From: Paludibacteraceae bacterium
Lineage (GTDB): Bacteria; Bacteroidota; Bacteroidia; Bacteroidales; Paludibacteraceae
Assembly (NCBI GenBank): GCA_017461505.1
Contig: JAFTXV010000011.1
Coordinates: 62,001 to 126,000, forward strand
DNA length: 64,000 nt
Reading direction: 5' to 3'
Shown here: piece by piece, positions 7,923-15,504 of the stretch
Position numbering within the stretch: the stretch's first letter is position 1
How the letters are laid out: every line of letters begins with the position of its first letter
Notes under the pieces: generated by a model
What the model was told of the DNA's origin: nothing
The model's database searches: none
The model's input: the letters and a program-made list of their open reading frames with translations, nothing else
Made by a program: the position numbers and the translations under genes

Positions 7923-10379
7923 ATGACACAAAATGAAATAATACAAAATGGCAATATGCCATTTGAAGAAGAGAATTCCAATTTTGATATTATGGAATGG
8001 GTGGTGCGTATCCTGCGCCACTGGTATTTGTTTCTAATTGCGGGTGTGATAGCATTGTCGCTAGCCTATCTCAAAAATAAGAAGGTGATAGAGCGCTATC
8101 TCACCACAGGTACAATGATTATCAAAGAGTCAAGTGGTGGTACTGGCTATGGCTCAGCATCCATTATGCAAGGTTTTGGTGTGGGAGCTGGCTATACCAA
8201 TGTCAATAACCAGTTGATTATTCTCGGTAGCTATGATTTGATAGCGCGTACAGTAGATTCGCTACCATACATGAATGTGGAGTATATCACTAAGGGGCGT
8301 TTCAAAACACGTAATATCTACCGCAATTCACCAATAGTAGTAGAGTATGATTGGCTTGATCCAATGGCGTATTATCAGTTGTTCCGTTGTGAGGTGCAAA
8401 CTGATGGTTCGCTCAAGGTAACAACCTATGAGGAGAATGACCATTTTGAGTACATAACCCAATACGGTGAAGAACTGCACACTTCCTTATTTAGGGCGCG
8501 TATTTGGCCAACGGATATGATGATGTCGCCAGGACAGCATATCTATTTTCGCTTCCGCTCAAAGGAGAGTTTGACTGATGAGTTCTCAAGTAGATTGCAA
8601 CTCAACTTCTTGGCAGAACAGAGCACGGTGTTAGGAATTCAGTTGGTAGGTGAGACCCCTCAACGTGACCGCGAATTCATAGACAAACTCTCCGATATCT
8701 ACCTACTACAAAATGTGGAGCGTAAGAATATGGTGGCAGAGAAGTCTATTGCCTTTATCAACGAACAACTCAAGGTGTTGCAAGAAAGTCTTACTAAAAG
8801 CGAGGGTGAGATGACTAACTTCCGACAAGAGAATAAATTTGTGGATGTGGGTTCCTATGCTGGTGGATTAATGAGTAAGGCTAGTCAGTATGACCAACAG
8901 CAAATGGCTTTGCGCCTAAAAGAGACCTATTTGGATTATCTGTCCAACTATTTGGACCAAAAGATTGACCAAGGTTCTGTAATCGCTCCTGCTACGTTAG
9001 GTTTGAACGAACCAATGCTTATGCAATTAGTACAACAACTTAACGACTTGCATATCCAACGTGGAGAATTGAGCCAAAAGAATGTGTATTATTCTAAGTA
9101 CACTAGTGATATCAACAATGTGAAGTCTGCAATTGCAGAGGTCGTACAATCAATGCGTTCCTCGCTTGATATAGAGAAGAAAGATTTGAACATCCGTCTT
9201 CGTGAGGTGGAACGTGAAATTCAAACACTGCCCGAGAAAGAATTGCAAATGGTGGCAATTGAGCGTAATTACCGTATTGATGATAACTACTATACCTTCT
9301 TCCTGCAAAAACGTGCCGAGGCTGAGATTCAAAAAGCAGGTAACACTCCTGATAGCGAAATCATGGATCGCGCACGTACTACCTATGCTATGAATAGTAA
9401 GGAGAAACGTAAAAATACGATGACATATCTAGTAATAGGTATGTTGGTTCCACTTCTGTTGCTTGTTCTCTCTGAATTGCTTAATAATAAGATCCGCACT
9501 CCAAAAGAAGCGGAGCAACTTGGCAATTTTGATGTGTTGGGCACTTTGCGCCACGTGAAGTCGCAAAATCCAATCTATGCAATGAAGCGACCACGTTCTA
9601 GCTACGCTGAGATGTTGCGTAATATTCGTATGCGAATTGAATTTAAGGTGCTGAGAAAGACAAATATAACTGTAGCAATTACTTCTACACAATCAGGTGA
9701 TGGTAAGACTTTTATTAGTACCAACTTAGCTTCGCTTTACGCTATGACCGGTCATCCTACTTTGTTGATAGATATGGATATACGCAAACCAAATGTTCAC
9801 GATAAATTGGGATTAGAGGCATCGATGGGAGTAACCAACTATTTGATTGGCGATTGCACGTTGGATGAGATTATCTTGCATAACGATCAGTTGGGATTTG
9901 ATGTCTTGCCTGCAGGTACCATTCCACCGAACCCTGGCGAATTGATCCGTAACGAAAAACTCAATGACATGTTGGCTATTCTTCGCGAACGTTATACTTT
10001 CATCATTGTTGACTCCTCGCCAGTTGGTATTGTACCAGATGCAATGGCACTCATAGAGCAAACGGATATTACGCTTTATGTATTGCGTTGTATGACGACC
10101 GACAAACGATTTGCTAAGCAAACATTGGAAAATCTGGCATTACACCACAAGGATAAAATTAATCTAATTCTTTCGGATATTCCTACCCATAAATCCAGCC
10201 GATATGGTTATGGCTACGGCTATGGAGCAGGCTATGGTTATGGCTACGGCTACGGATATGGTTACGGATATGGCAACAAGAGCAACCGACGTTATGGATT
10301 TGATTATGTACGTACTCGTTTGCAAAAGAAGGCAGTAGATGACGCGTACAAATACGTAGATGACGACGATGAAGCATAA
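7923..10379 (+). CDS. Wzc-like chain-length regulator and BY-type tyrosine kinase
   Basis: 818 residues, inner membrane. An N-terminal Wzz domain is bounded by two membrane helices (about 35-52 and 500-520) with a long periplasmic coiled coil between. The cytoplasmic BY-kinase has Walker A SGDGKTF (about 592-598), Walker A' LLIDMDIRKPNVHD (about 618-631) and Walker B FIIVDSSPVG (about 693-702). The phosphorylated tail (about 760-800) is almost pure glycine-tyrosine. It starts RYGYGYGYGAGYGYGYG and is followed by RRYGFDYV and an acidic end YKYVDDDDEA. About fifteen tyrosines there can be autophosphorylated to control polymer length and assembly with the Wza-like channel. The gene overlaps kdsB by 11 bases. 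Confidence 0.92.
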   Translation: MTQNEIIQNGNMPFEEENSNFDIMEWVVRILRHWYLFLIAGVIALSLAYLKNKKVIERYLTTGTMIIKESSGGTGYGSASIMQGFGVGAGYTNVNNQLIILGSYDLIARTVDSLPYMNVEYITKGRFKTRNIYRNSPIVVEYDWLDPMAYYQLFRCEVQTDGSLKVTTYEENDHFEYITQYGEELHTSLFRARIWPTDMMMSPGQHIYFRFRSKESLTDEFSSRLQLNFLAEQSTVLGIQLVGETPQRDREFIDKLSDIYLLQNVERKNMVAEKSIAFINEQLKVLQESLTKSEGEMTNFRQENKFVDVGSYAGGLMSKASQYDQQQMALRLKETYLDYLSNYLDQKIDQGSVIAPATLGLNEPMLMQLVQQLNDLHIQRGELSQKNVYYSKYTSDINNVKSAIAEVVQSMRSSLDIEKKDLNIRLREVEREIQTLPEKELQMVAIERNYRIDDNYYTFFLQKRAEAEIQKAGNTPDSEIMDRARTTYAMNSKEKRKNTMTYLVIGMLVPLLLLVLSELLNNKIRTPKEAEQLGNFDVLGTLRHVKSQNPIYAMKRPRSSYAEMLRNIRMRIEFKVLRKTNITVAITSTQSGDGKTFISTNLASLYAMTGHPTLLIDMDIRKPNVHDKLGLEASMGVTNYLIGDCTLDEIILHNDQLGFDVLPAGTIPPNPGELIRNEKLNDMLAILRERYTFIIVDSSPVGIVPDAMALIEQTDITLYVLRCMTTDKRFAKQTLENLALHHKDKINLILSDIPTHKSSRYGYGYGYGAGYGYGYGYGYGYGYGNKSNRRYGFDYVRTRLQKKAVDDAYKYVDDDDEA
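10202..10277 (+). repeat. TATGGY hexanucleotide repeat encoding the Wzc Gly-Tyr tail
   Basis: Near-perfect hexamer repeats (TATGGT, TATGGC, TACGGC, TATGGA) encode alternating Tyr-Gly. Synonymous variation between units suggests selection at the protein level, but the length could change by slippage in steps of two residues. Confidence 0.85.
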
Positions 10380-11160
10380 TATAGGCATTATTCCTGCTCG
10401 CTATGCCAGTAGTCGCTTTCCGGGAAAACCACTAACAGACATCGCGGGCAAACCGATGATTCAGCGCGTCTATGAACAAGCGCAGAAAGCATTGGATAGG
10501 GTGTTGGTGGCTACAGATGATAAGCGCATATTCGACTGTGTGAAAGCTTTTGGAGGAGAAGTAGTGATGACCTCAGTTGACCATACATGTGGTACAGATC
10601 GCGTGTATGAGGCGTATACAATCTACCGCAACGAGCACTTCGCACACCTCTCGGACGAAGAGATTGTAGTGGTGAATATACAAGGTGACGAACCGTTTAT
10701 TGAAGCCGAACAAATACAATCTCTATTGGATTGTTTTCCTACGGAGATTGCTACGCTTGTGCATCCATTTTCACCCAATGATACGTGGGAAGATTTGCAA
10801 AATCCTAATTATGTGAAAGTAGCCATTGCTCGTGACGAGCAAATAGGCAATTCCATCGGCCGAGCATTGTATTTTTCACGGAGTGTAATTCCGCATTTAC
10901 GAGGCTTAAAATCAAACGAATACGTGAGGAAAGGACAGCATTTTCGCCATATAGGTATGTATGCTTATAGAGCGGATATCCTCAAGAAAATCACGCAATT
11001 AGCACCTTCTCCGCTAGAAAAATTAGAGTGTTTAGAGCAGTTGCGTTGGTTGGAGAATGGATTGACCATACAAGTGGCTCTCACTCACCATGCTTCTATT
11101 GGAATTGATACGCCAGAAGATTTACAGCATGCTTTGCAATTCATAATTCATAATTCATAA
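10369..11160 (+). CDS. kdsB: 3-deoxy-manno-octulosonate cytidylyltransferase (CMP-Kdo synthetase)
   Basis: 263 residues from the ATG at 10369 (MKHNIGIIPARYASSRFPGK); an ATG at 10360 is in frame but adds only MTT. The enzyme activates Kdo with CTP for the inner core of lipopolysaccharide. Motifs: IPARYASSRFPGKPL (about 7-21), VNIQGDEPFIE and the C-terminal LRWLENG and TPEDL. It overlaps the Wzc gene, tying LPS core activation to polysaccharide export. The last residues (FIIHNS) and the stop codon are written by a 7-base word array, so the C-terminus has been reshaped by that repeat. Confidence 0.95.
   Translation: MKHNIGIIPARYASSRFPGKPLTDIAGKPMIQRVYEQAQKALDRVLVATDDKRIFDCVKAFGGEVVMTSVDHTCGTDRVYEAYTIYRNEHFAHLSDEEIVVVNIQGDEPFIEAEQIQSLLDCFPTEIATLVHPFSPNDTWEDLQNPNYVKVAIARDEQIGNSIGRALYFSRSVIPHLRGLKSNEYVRKGQHFRHIGMYAYRADILKKITQLAPSPLEKLECLEQLRWLENGLTIQVALTHHASIGIDTPEDLQHALQFIIHNS
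11139..11159 (-). repeat. 7-base word array (GAATTAT family) forming the 3' end of kdsB
   Basis: On the plus strand three perfect ATTCATA words, flanked by further ATT. On the minus strand this reads as repeated GAATTAT, the same word as at 3753-3779. The kdsB stop codon falls inside the array. Confidence 0.75.
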
Positions 11161-11166
11161 TTTCGT

Positions 11167-11916
11167 ATGTCTCTCGGCAAATGGATATTAGGCGGATTGG
11201 GCTTTGTGATGGGAGGACCAATAGGTGCACTAATTGGTGTCTTTGTGGCCTCTTTGTTTGAAGGAGGACGCAGAACAGATGATTCTGTTCAGGATGCTTC
11301 TCAAAGTAAGCAGCAGCGTACACGCAGAGCGACACAGGGAGATGTCCAAGTGTCAATCATTGTGCTGATTGCTTGTGTGATTAAAGCGGATGGTCAAGTA
11401 CTCAAGTCCGAAATCAATTATATTAAGCCATTCTTGTTGCGTAATTTTGGAGAGCAAGGAGCCAAACAAGCGCTTCAACTGCTCAAGCAACTTCTTGAAA
11501 AAGATATTGACCCTGTAGCCGTTGCTGAGCAAATCAGGCAACATGTCAATTATTCCACTCGATTGCAATTGGTGCATCTGCTCTTGAATATAGCCAATGC
11601 AGATGGCGATTTCAATGCCAACGAACTTCGTATGATAGAGCAGATATCTATCCATATGGCAGTTCAACAGGCAGATTATCAGTCTTTATTGGCACTCTAC
11701 CAACGCCAAAAAGATATCAATTGGGCATATACAGCGTTGGAGATTCAGCCTACAGCAACTGACGAGGAAGTAAAGAAAGCGTATCGCCGAATGGCTATGA
11801 AATACCACCCCGACAAGGTGGCTAATGCCGGTGAGGAGATTCGCAAACAAGCCACCGAAAAGTTCCGTGGTATCAACGAAGCCTACGAGCATATTAAAAC
11901 ACAACGTGGATTATGA
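11167..11916 (+). CDS. TerB-DnaJ protein (DjlA-like co-chaperone)
   Basis: 249 residues. A glycine-rich hydrophobic N-terminus ([24 protein letters not shown]) is probably a membrane anchor. A TerB-like helical domain follows (about 60-160, with [13 protein letters not shown] and [11 protein letters not shown]). The C-terminal J domain carries the HPD motif in KYHPDKV (about 212-218), which stimulates DnaK ATPase. This order matches DjlA-type membrane co-chaperones. It lies 6 bases after kdsB and overlaps rlmH by 4 bases (ATGA), so it is cotranscribed with envelope and ribosome genes. A client cannot be named. Confidence 0.85.
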   Translation: MSLGKWILGGLGFVMGGPIGALIGVFVASLFEGGRRTDDSVQDASQSKQQRTRRATQGDVQVSIIVLIACVIKADGQVLKSEINYIKPFLLRNFGEQGAKQALQLLKQLLEKDIDPVAVAEQIRQHVNYSTRLQLVHLLLNIANADGDFNANELRMIEQISIHMAVQQADYQSLLALYQRQKDINWAYTALEIQPTATDEEVKKAYRRMAMKYHPDKVANAGEEIRKQATEKFRGINEAYEHIKTQRGL

Positions 11917-12383
11917 AAGTAACGCTTTTGGTCGTAGGCAAAACTACCGATTCACATATAGATGCATTGATACAAGAGTATCAAAAGCGCTTGACGCACT
12001 ATCTACCTTTCGCGCTCCAAGTTATTCCTGAGCTGAAAAATACGAAGGCACTCTCTCCTGAACAGCAAAAGCAAGCTGAGGGTGACCTAATCTTGAAAGC
12101 AGTTACAGCGAATACAGATTTGATTCTTTTGGACGAGCATGGCAAGGAGTTTCGTTCCATAGAGTTTGCAGACTACCTGCAAAAGCGTATGTCATCGGGT
12201 AGGGATGTGGTGTTTGTTGTGGGAGGACCGTATGGATTTGCCGATACGGTGTACCAACGTGCAAATGGTAAAATCTCACTTAGCAAAATGACCTTCTCCC
12301 ACCAAATGGTTCGCCTTTTTTTCGTTGAACAAATCTATCGGGCGATGACCATTTTGCGAGGCGAACCCTATCATCACGAATAA
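11913..12383 (+). CDS. rlmH: 23S rRNA pseudouridine-1915 N3-methyltransferase
   Basis: 156 residues, full length. A SPOUT-class knotted methyltransferase that methylates pseudouridine 1915 in helix 69 of 23S rRNA using SAM. Visible hallmarks are [14 protein letters not shown], the SAM-binding VVGGPYGF and the C-terminal [20 protein letters not shown] ending in RGEPYHHE. The start codon overlaps the stop of the J-domain gene (ATGA). It ends the operon that starts at 5317. Confidence 0.96.
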   Translation: MKVTLLVVGKTTDSHIDALIQEYQKRLTHYLPFALQVIPELKNTKALSPEQQKQAEGDLILKAVTANTDLILLDEHGKEFRSIEFADYLQKRMSSGRDVVFVVGGPYGFADTVYQRANGKISLSKMTFSHQMVRLFFVEQIYRAMTILRGEPYHHE

Positions 12384-12393
12384 GTAGAAATTG

Positions 12394-12419
12394 TTAACCT
12401 TTGGTTAACCATCGGTTAA
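12394..12419. promoter_or_regulatory. Triple TTAACC/GGTTAA inverted motif before the SulP gene
   Basis: TTAACC at 12394-12399, GGTTAACC at 12403-12410 and GGTTAA at 12414-12419 form overlapping inverted repeats just upstream of the SulP start. It may be an operator or a weak hairpin. No clear -33/-7 pair is present, so the SulP gene may be read from upstream. Confidence 0.4.
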
Positions 12420-12446
12420 GGATATTAGTCAATAGATTTTAGGTAT

Positions 12447-14183
12447 ATGAAGAATTTTTTCTCGTTCAAGGACGTGTTTAGTCCAAAACTTTTTTCTTCT
12501 CTTCGCTCTTATAGTAAGGAGCGATTGGTTCAAGATCTTGTAGCAGGTATGATTGTAGCTGTGGTAGCCATCCCTTTAGCCATTGCTTTTGGTATTTCAT
12601 CGGGTGTAGGACCTACTGAAGGTCTAGTCACAGCTATCATCGCAGGTTTTATTATTTCCGCCTTCGGTGGCAGCAAAGTGCAGATAGGTGGACCTACAGG
12701 TGCCTTCATTGTTATTATCTATGGTATCATCCAACAACATGGTTTGGCGGGCTTGCTCATTGCTACTATTATGGCTGGTATCTTGCTCATTCTCATGGGA
12801 TTATTCAAACTGGGTAATGTCATCAAGTTTGTTCCTTATCCTGTGATTGTTGGTTTCACGGCGGGTATTGCAGTCACCATTTTTTCCACTCAGATGAATG
12901 ACCTTTTCGGTATGGGTATCCAAGATGCACCTGCTGATTTTATCCATAAATGGATATGCTATTTCGAGCATTGGCGCGACATCAATTGGTGGGCATTTGC
13001 AGTCGGTATATCTTCGCTATTGATTATCATTTTCTCTACGAAAATTAATAAGAAAATCCCAGGCTCGTTGGTAGCGATTGTCCTGATGACATTGGTGGTA
13101 TGGCTTTTGCGCAAGTTTGGCGGTATCACTTCTATCACTACCATTGGCGACCTCTATACCTTACCTAGTGGTATGCCTGCTCCACATCTGCCAGCACTCA
13201 ATTTGGAGGAAGGCAAGACATGGATTAACCTAATCCAAGATCTCTTCCCTTCTGCCTTTACGATTGCTATGTTAGGTGCTATTGAGTCCTTGCTATCGGC
13301 GATGGTGGCTGATGGTGTGATTGGCGATAAACACAACTCCAATACAGAGCTCATTGCGCAGGGGTTGGCCAACGTAGTGACTCCATTCTTTGGTGGTATT
13401 CCTGCCACGGGTGCCATTGCTCGTACCATGGCCAATATCAACAATGGCGGTCGTACTCCTGTTGCGGGTATTGTGCATGCTGCCATGTTGCTCCTCGTGC
13501 TTATTTGTTTTGGTCCACTCGTTGGTATGATTCCTATGGCATGTCTCGCTGGCGTTTTGCTCGTAGTGAGCTATAATATGGCAGGTATTCGTTCAGTGAT
13601 AGGTTTATCGAAAGCTCCTAAATCCGATTTTATTGTCATGATTGTCACCTTCGTCTTGACGGTTATCTTTGACTTGACGATTGCCATCGAAGTGGGCTTG
13701 TTGTTGGCTGTAATTTTGTTCCTCAAACGCACTAATGAAGCTACTGTTATCCGCTCATTCTCTGATGAGATTGATCCTACTCAACAAACTGATATCCGCC
13801 TGAATGGCAATGACTTAGAGAAACTGCATATTCCACCATTTACGGAAGTTTATGAGATTGATGGTCCGTACTTCTTTGGTATAGCCAACAAGTTTGACGA
13901 ACTCAGCCAGCGTATCGGAAGTGAAGATCAAAAAGTGCGTATTTTGCGTATGCGTAAAGTATCCTTTATGGACTCTACTGGTCTTCATAACTTGGAGGAA
14001 CTTTATCTGCGCTCCAAACGTTGCGGCATGACCTTGGTGCTTTCTGGGGTTAACGAACAGGTATACCATACCTTGGAGAAAGCTGGTCTAGTAGCTATGA
14101 TTGGTAAAGAGAACGTACGCAATCACATCAATGGTGCACTTGCTCGTGCGAAAGAACTAGTTGCTAGCGAAGCTGCAAAATAA
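12447..14183 (+). CDS. SulP-family anion permease with STAS domain
   Basis: 578 residues, inner membrane. The transport part (about 1-430) has the SulP signatures GMIVAVVAIPLAIAFGISSG, FIISAFGGSKVQIGGPTGAF and PATGAIARTMANINNGG. The cytosolic STAS domain (about 450-565) contains MRKVSFMDSTGLHNLEEL, including the conserved DSTG loop. SulP proteins carry sulfate, bicarbonate or other anions by symport or exchange. The substrate cannot be assigned, and no sulfate assimilation genes are adjacent. It ends convergently with mnmA. Confidence 0.92.
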   Translation: MKNFFSFKDVFSPKLFSSLRSYSKERLVQDLVAGMIVAVVAIPLAIAFGISSGVGPTEGLVTAIIAGFIISAFGGSKVQIGGPTGAFIVIIYGIIQQHGLAGLLIATIMAGILLILMGLFKLGNVIKFVPYPVIVGFTAGIAVTIFSTQMNDLFGMGIQDAPADFIHKWICYFEHWRDINWWAFAVGISSLLIIIFSTKINKKIPGSLVAIVLMTLVVWLLRKFGGITSITTIGDLYTLPSGMPAPHLPALNLEEGKTWINLIQDLFPSAFTIAMLGAIESLLSAMVADGVIGDKHNSNTELIAQGLANVVTPFFGGIPATGAIARTMANINNGGRTPVAGIVHAAMLLLVLICFGPLVGMIPMACLAGVLLVVSYNMAGIRSVIGLSKAPKSDFIVMIVTFVLTVIFDLTIAIEVGLLLAVILFLKRTNEATVIRSFSDEIDPTQQTDIRLNGNDLEKLHIPPFTEVYEIDGPYFFGIANKFDELSQRIGSEDQKVRILRMRKVSFMDSTGLHNLEELYLRSKRCGMTLVLSGVNEQVYHTLEKAGLVAMIGKENVRNHINGALARAKELVASEAAK

Positions 14184-14189
14184 GTGAGT

Positions 14190-14240
14190 AAAAATATCGC
14201 ATAGTAGTTACATACTAAAACTATGTGATTACTATGCGAT
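14190..14240 (-). terminator. Terminator of mnmA
   Basis: 19-base arms at 14196-14214 and 14222-14240 pair with two mismatches around a 7-base loop. On the minus strand the stem is followed by ATTTTTAC. The right arm overlaps an 11-base word array. Confidence 0.6.
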
Positions 14241-14263
14241 AACTATGTGATAACTATGTTATT
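14220..14263 (+). repeat. 11-base word array (ACTATGTGATA) between SulP and mnmA
   Basis: Four consecutive 11-mers: ACTATGTGATT, ACTATGCGATA, ACTATGTGATA, ACTATGTTATT, filling the convergent gap. Confidence 0.75.
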
Positions 14264-14272
14264 CTAGATATT

Positions 14273-15376
14273 TCAGGGGAGATAGATGAAGCCTCCACCT
14301 ACCACTAATCCATCTTTGTAGATTACCAATGATTGACCTGGAGTAACACCCCATACGGGAGTAGAGAAATGAATCGTGAGCTTTGAATTGCGGGTATTGA
14401 ATTCAAAATCTTTAATTCCTAAGTCAAAATTAATCACCCCTTTTACGGCGGGTGACTTGTAGCGGATGCGTGCTTCTACTTCAGGAGACTCCTCCAACCA
14501 AACTAGGTCACGAATACGAATGTTTGTAGCATAAACCTCTTGTACAAACAAATCTTCTCGCTCACCTAACGTCACGCAATTCTTCTCCGCATCAATTTTT
14601 GTAACAAACTTAGGACTTCCCAACGCGATGCCCAAACCTTTGCGTTGCCCAATGGTGTAATTGCAATAACCTTGGTGAATACCCAAAATCTTTCCAGTTG
14701 AATCAATATAATTGCCAGTTCCCACTTTCACGCCCTCTTGGGCTAAGAATTTGCGATAATCATTATCTGGAATGAAGCAAATCTCCTGACTTTCAGCCTT
14801 TTGTGCTAGTTGTGTGTAGCCGTGTTCTAGGGCTATTTGCCTAACTTCAGTTTTGGTTAGTCCGCCGAGAGGGAAGATCGTCTTTCGCAAGTTCTCTTCT
14901 GTCAACATCCATAGGAAATACGTCTGATCTTTATGCGTATCTACGGCGTTCTTGAGATAGTAATGTCCACGATATTCGGCTATTTGCGCGTAATGACCAG
15001 TAGCTATCATGTCGCAACCATATTGCTCTGCCGCTTCCATGAGTCTGCCCCATTTGATATGCGAATTGCACATCACGCAAGGATTAGGCGTGCGCCCGTG
15101 TGCGTATTCATCTATAAAGTTCGCAATTACATGCTTGCGGAAAGTCTCACGAAAATCCAATATATGATGTTCTATCCCAAGACTTTTCGCCAATGTCTGA
15201 GCTGCCATCACGCTGTCTTCTGAACCGCATCCCTTATTTTCTAAGTGATCACAGGGGTCAAAGGTACGAAAAGTGGCGCCTACTAGTTCATAACCTTGCT
15301 CCAAGAGCAAGATAGCGGCCACTGTGGAGTCTATGCCTCCTGACATGCCTATCAGTATGCGCTTTTTTTTCGTCAT
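14273..15376 (-). CDS. mnmA: tRNA-specific 2-thiouridylase
   Basis: 367 residues, full length. MnmA thiolates C2 of the wobble uridine in tRNA-Lys, tRNA-Glu and tRNA-Gln. The PP-loop is GMSGGIDST (10-18). The catalytic cysteine pair is C103 in NPCVMCNSHIKWG and C200 in ESQEICFIPD, matching the positions of the family. The C-terminal beta-barrel domain is complete. Its promoter overlaps head-on with that of the divergent GH13 gene. Confidence 0.96.
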   Translation of the reverse strand: MTKKKRILIGMSGGIDSTVAAILLLEQGYELVGATFRTFDPCDHLENKGCGSEDSVMAAQTLAKSLGIEHHILDFRETFRKHVIANFIDEYAHGRTPNPCVMCNSHIKWGRLMEAAEQYGCDMIATGHYAQIAEYRGHYYLKNAVDTHKDQTYFLWMLTEENLRKTIFPLGGLTKTEVRQIALEHGYTQLAQKAESQEICFIPDNDYRKFLAQEGVKVGTGNYIDSTGKILGIHQGYCNYTIGQRKGLGIALGSPKFVTKIDAEKNCVTLGEREDLFVQEVYATNIRIRDLVWLEESPEVEARIRYKSPAVKGVINFDLGIKDFEFNTRNSKLTIHFSTPVWGVTPGQSLVIYKDGLVVGGGFIYLP

Positions 15377-15414
15377 ATGGATTCGATTTTTACTATATCG
15401 CTACAAAACTTGTG

Positions 15415-15446
15415 CAAAGGTACGAAATTATTTGCGTAAATCCAAA
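15415..15446 (-). promoter_or_regulatory. Promoter of mnmA
   Basis: On the minus strand TTTG (15446-15443), 20 bases, TACCTTTG (15422-15415). It overlaps the GH13 promoter by 16 bases. Confidence 0.85.
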
Positions 15447-15462
15447 TTTTTTACTACCTTTG
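15431..15462 (+). promoter_or_regulatory. Promoter of the GH13 gene
   Basis: TTTG at 15431-15434, 20 bases, TACCTTTG at 15455-15462. The leader carries two AAAATATC octamers (15484-15499) directly before the ATG. Confidence 0.87.
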
Positions 15463-15504
15463 CAAACTATTTCGTAAAAAGTTAAAATATCAAAATATCA
15501 AAAC

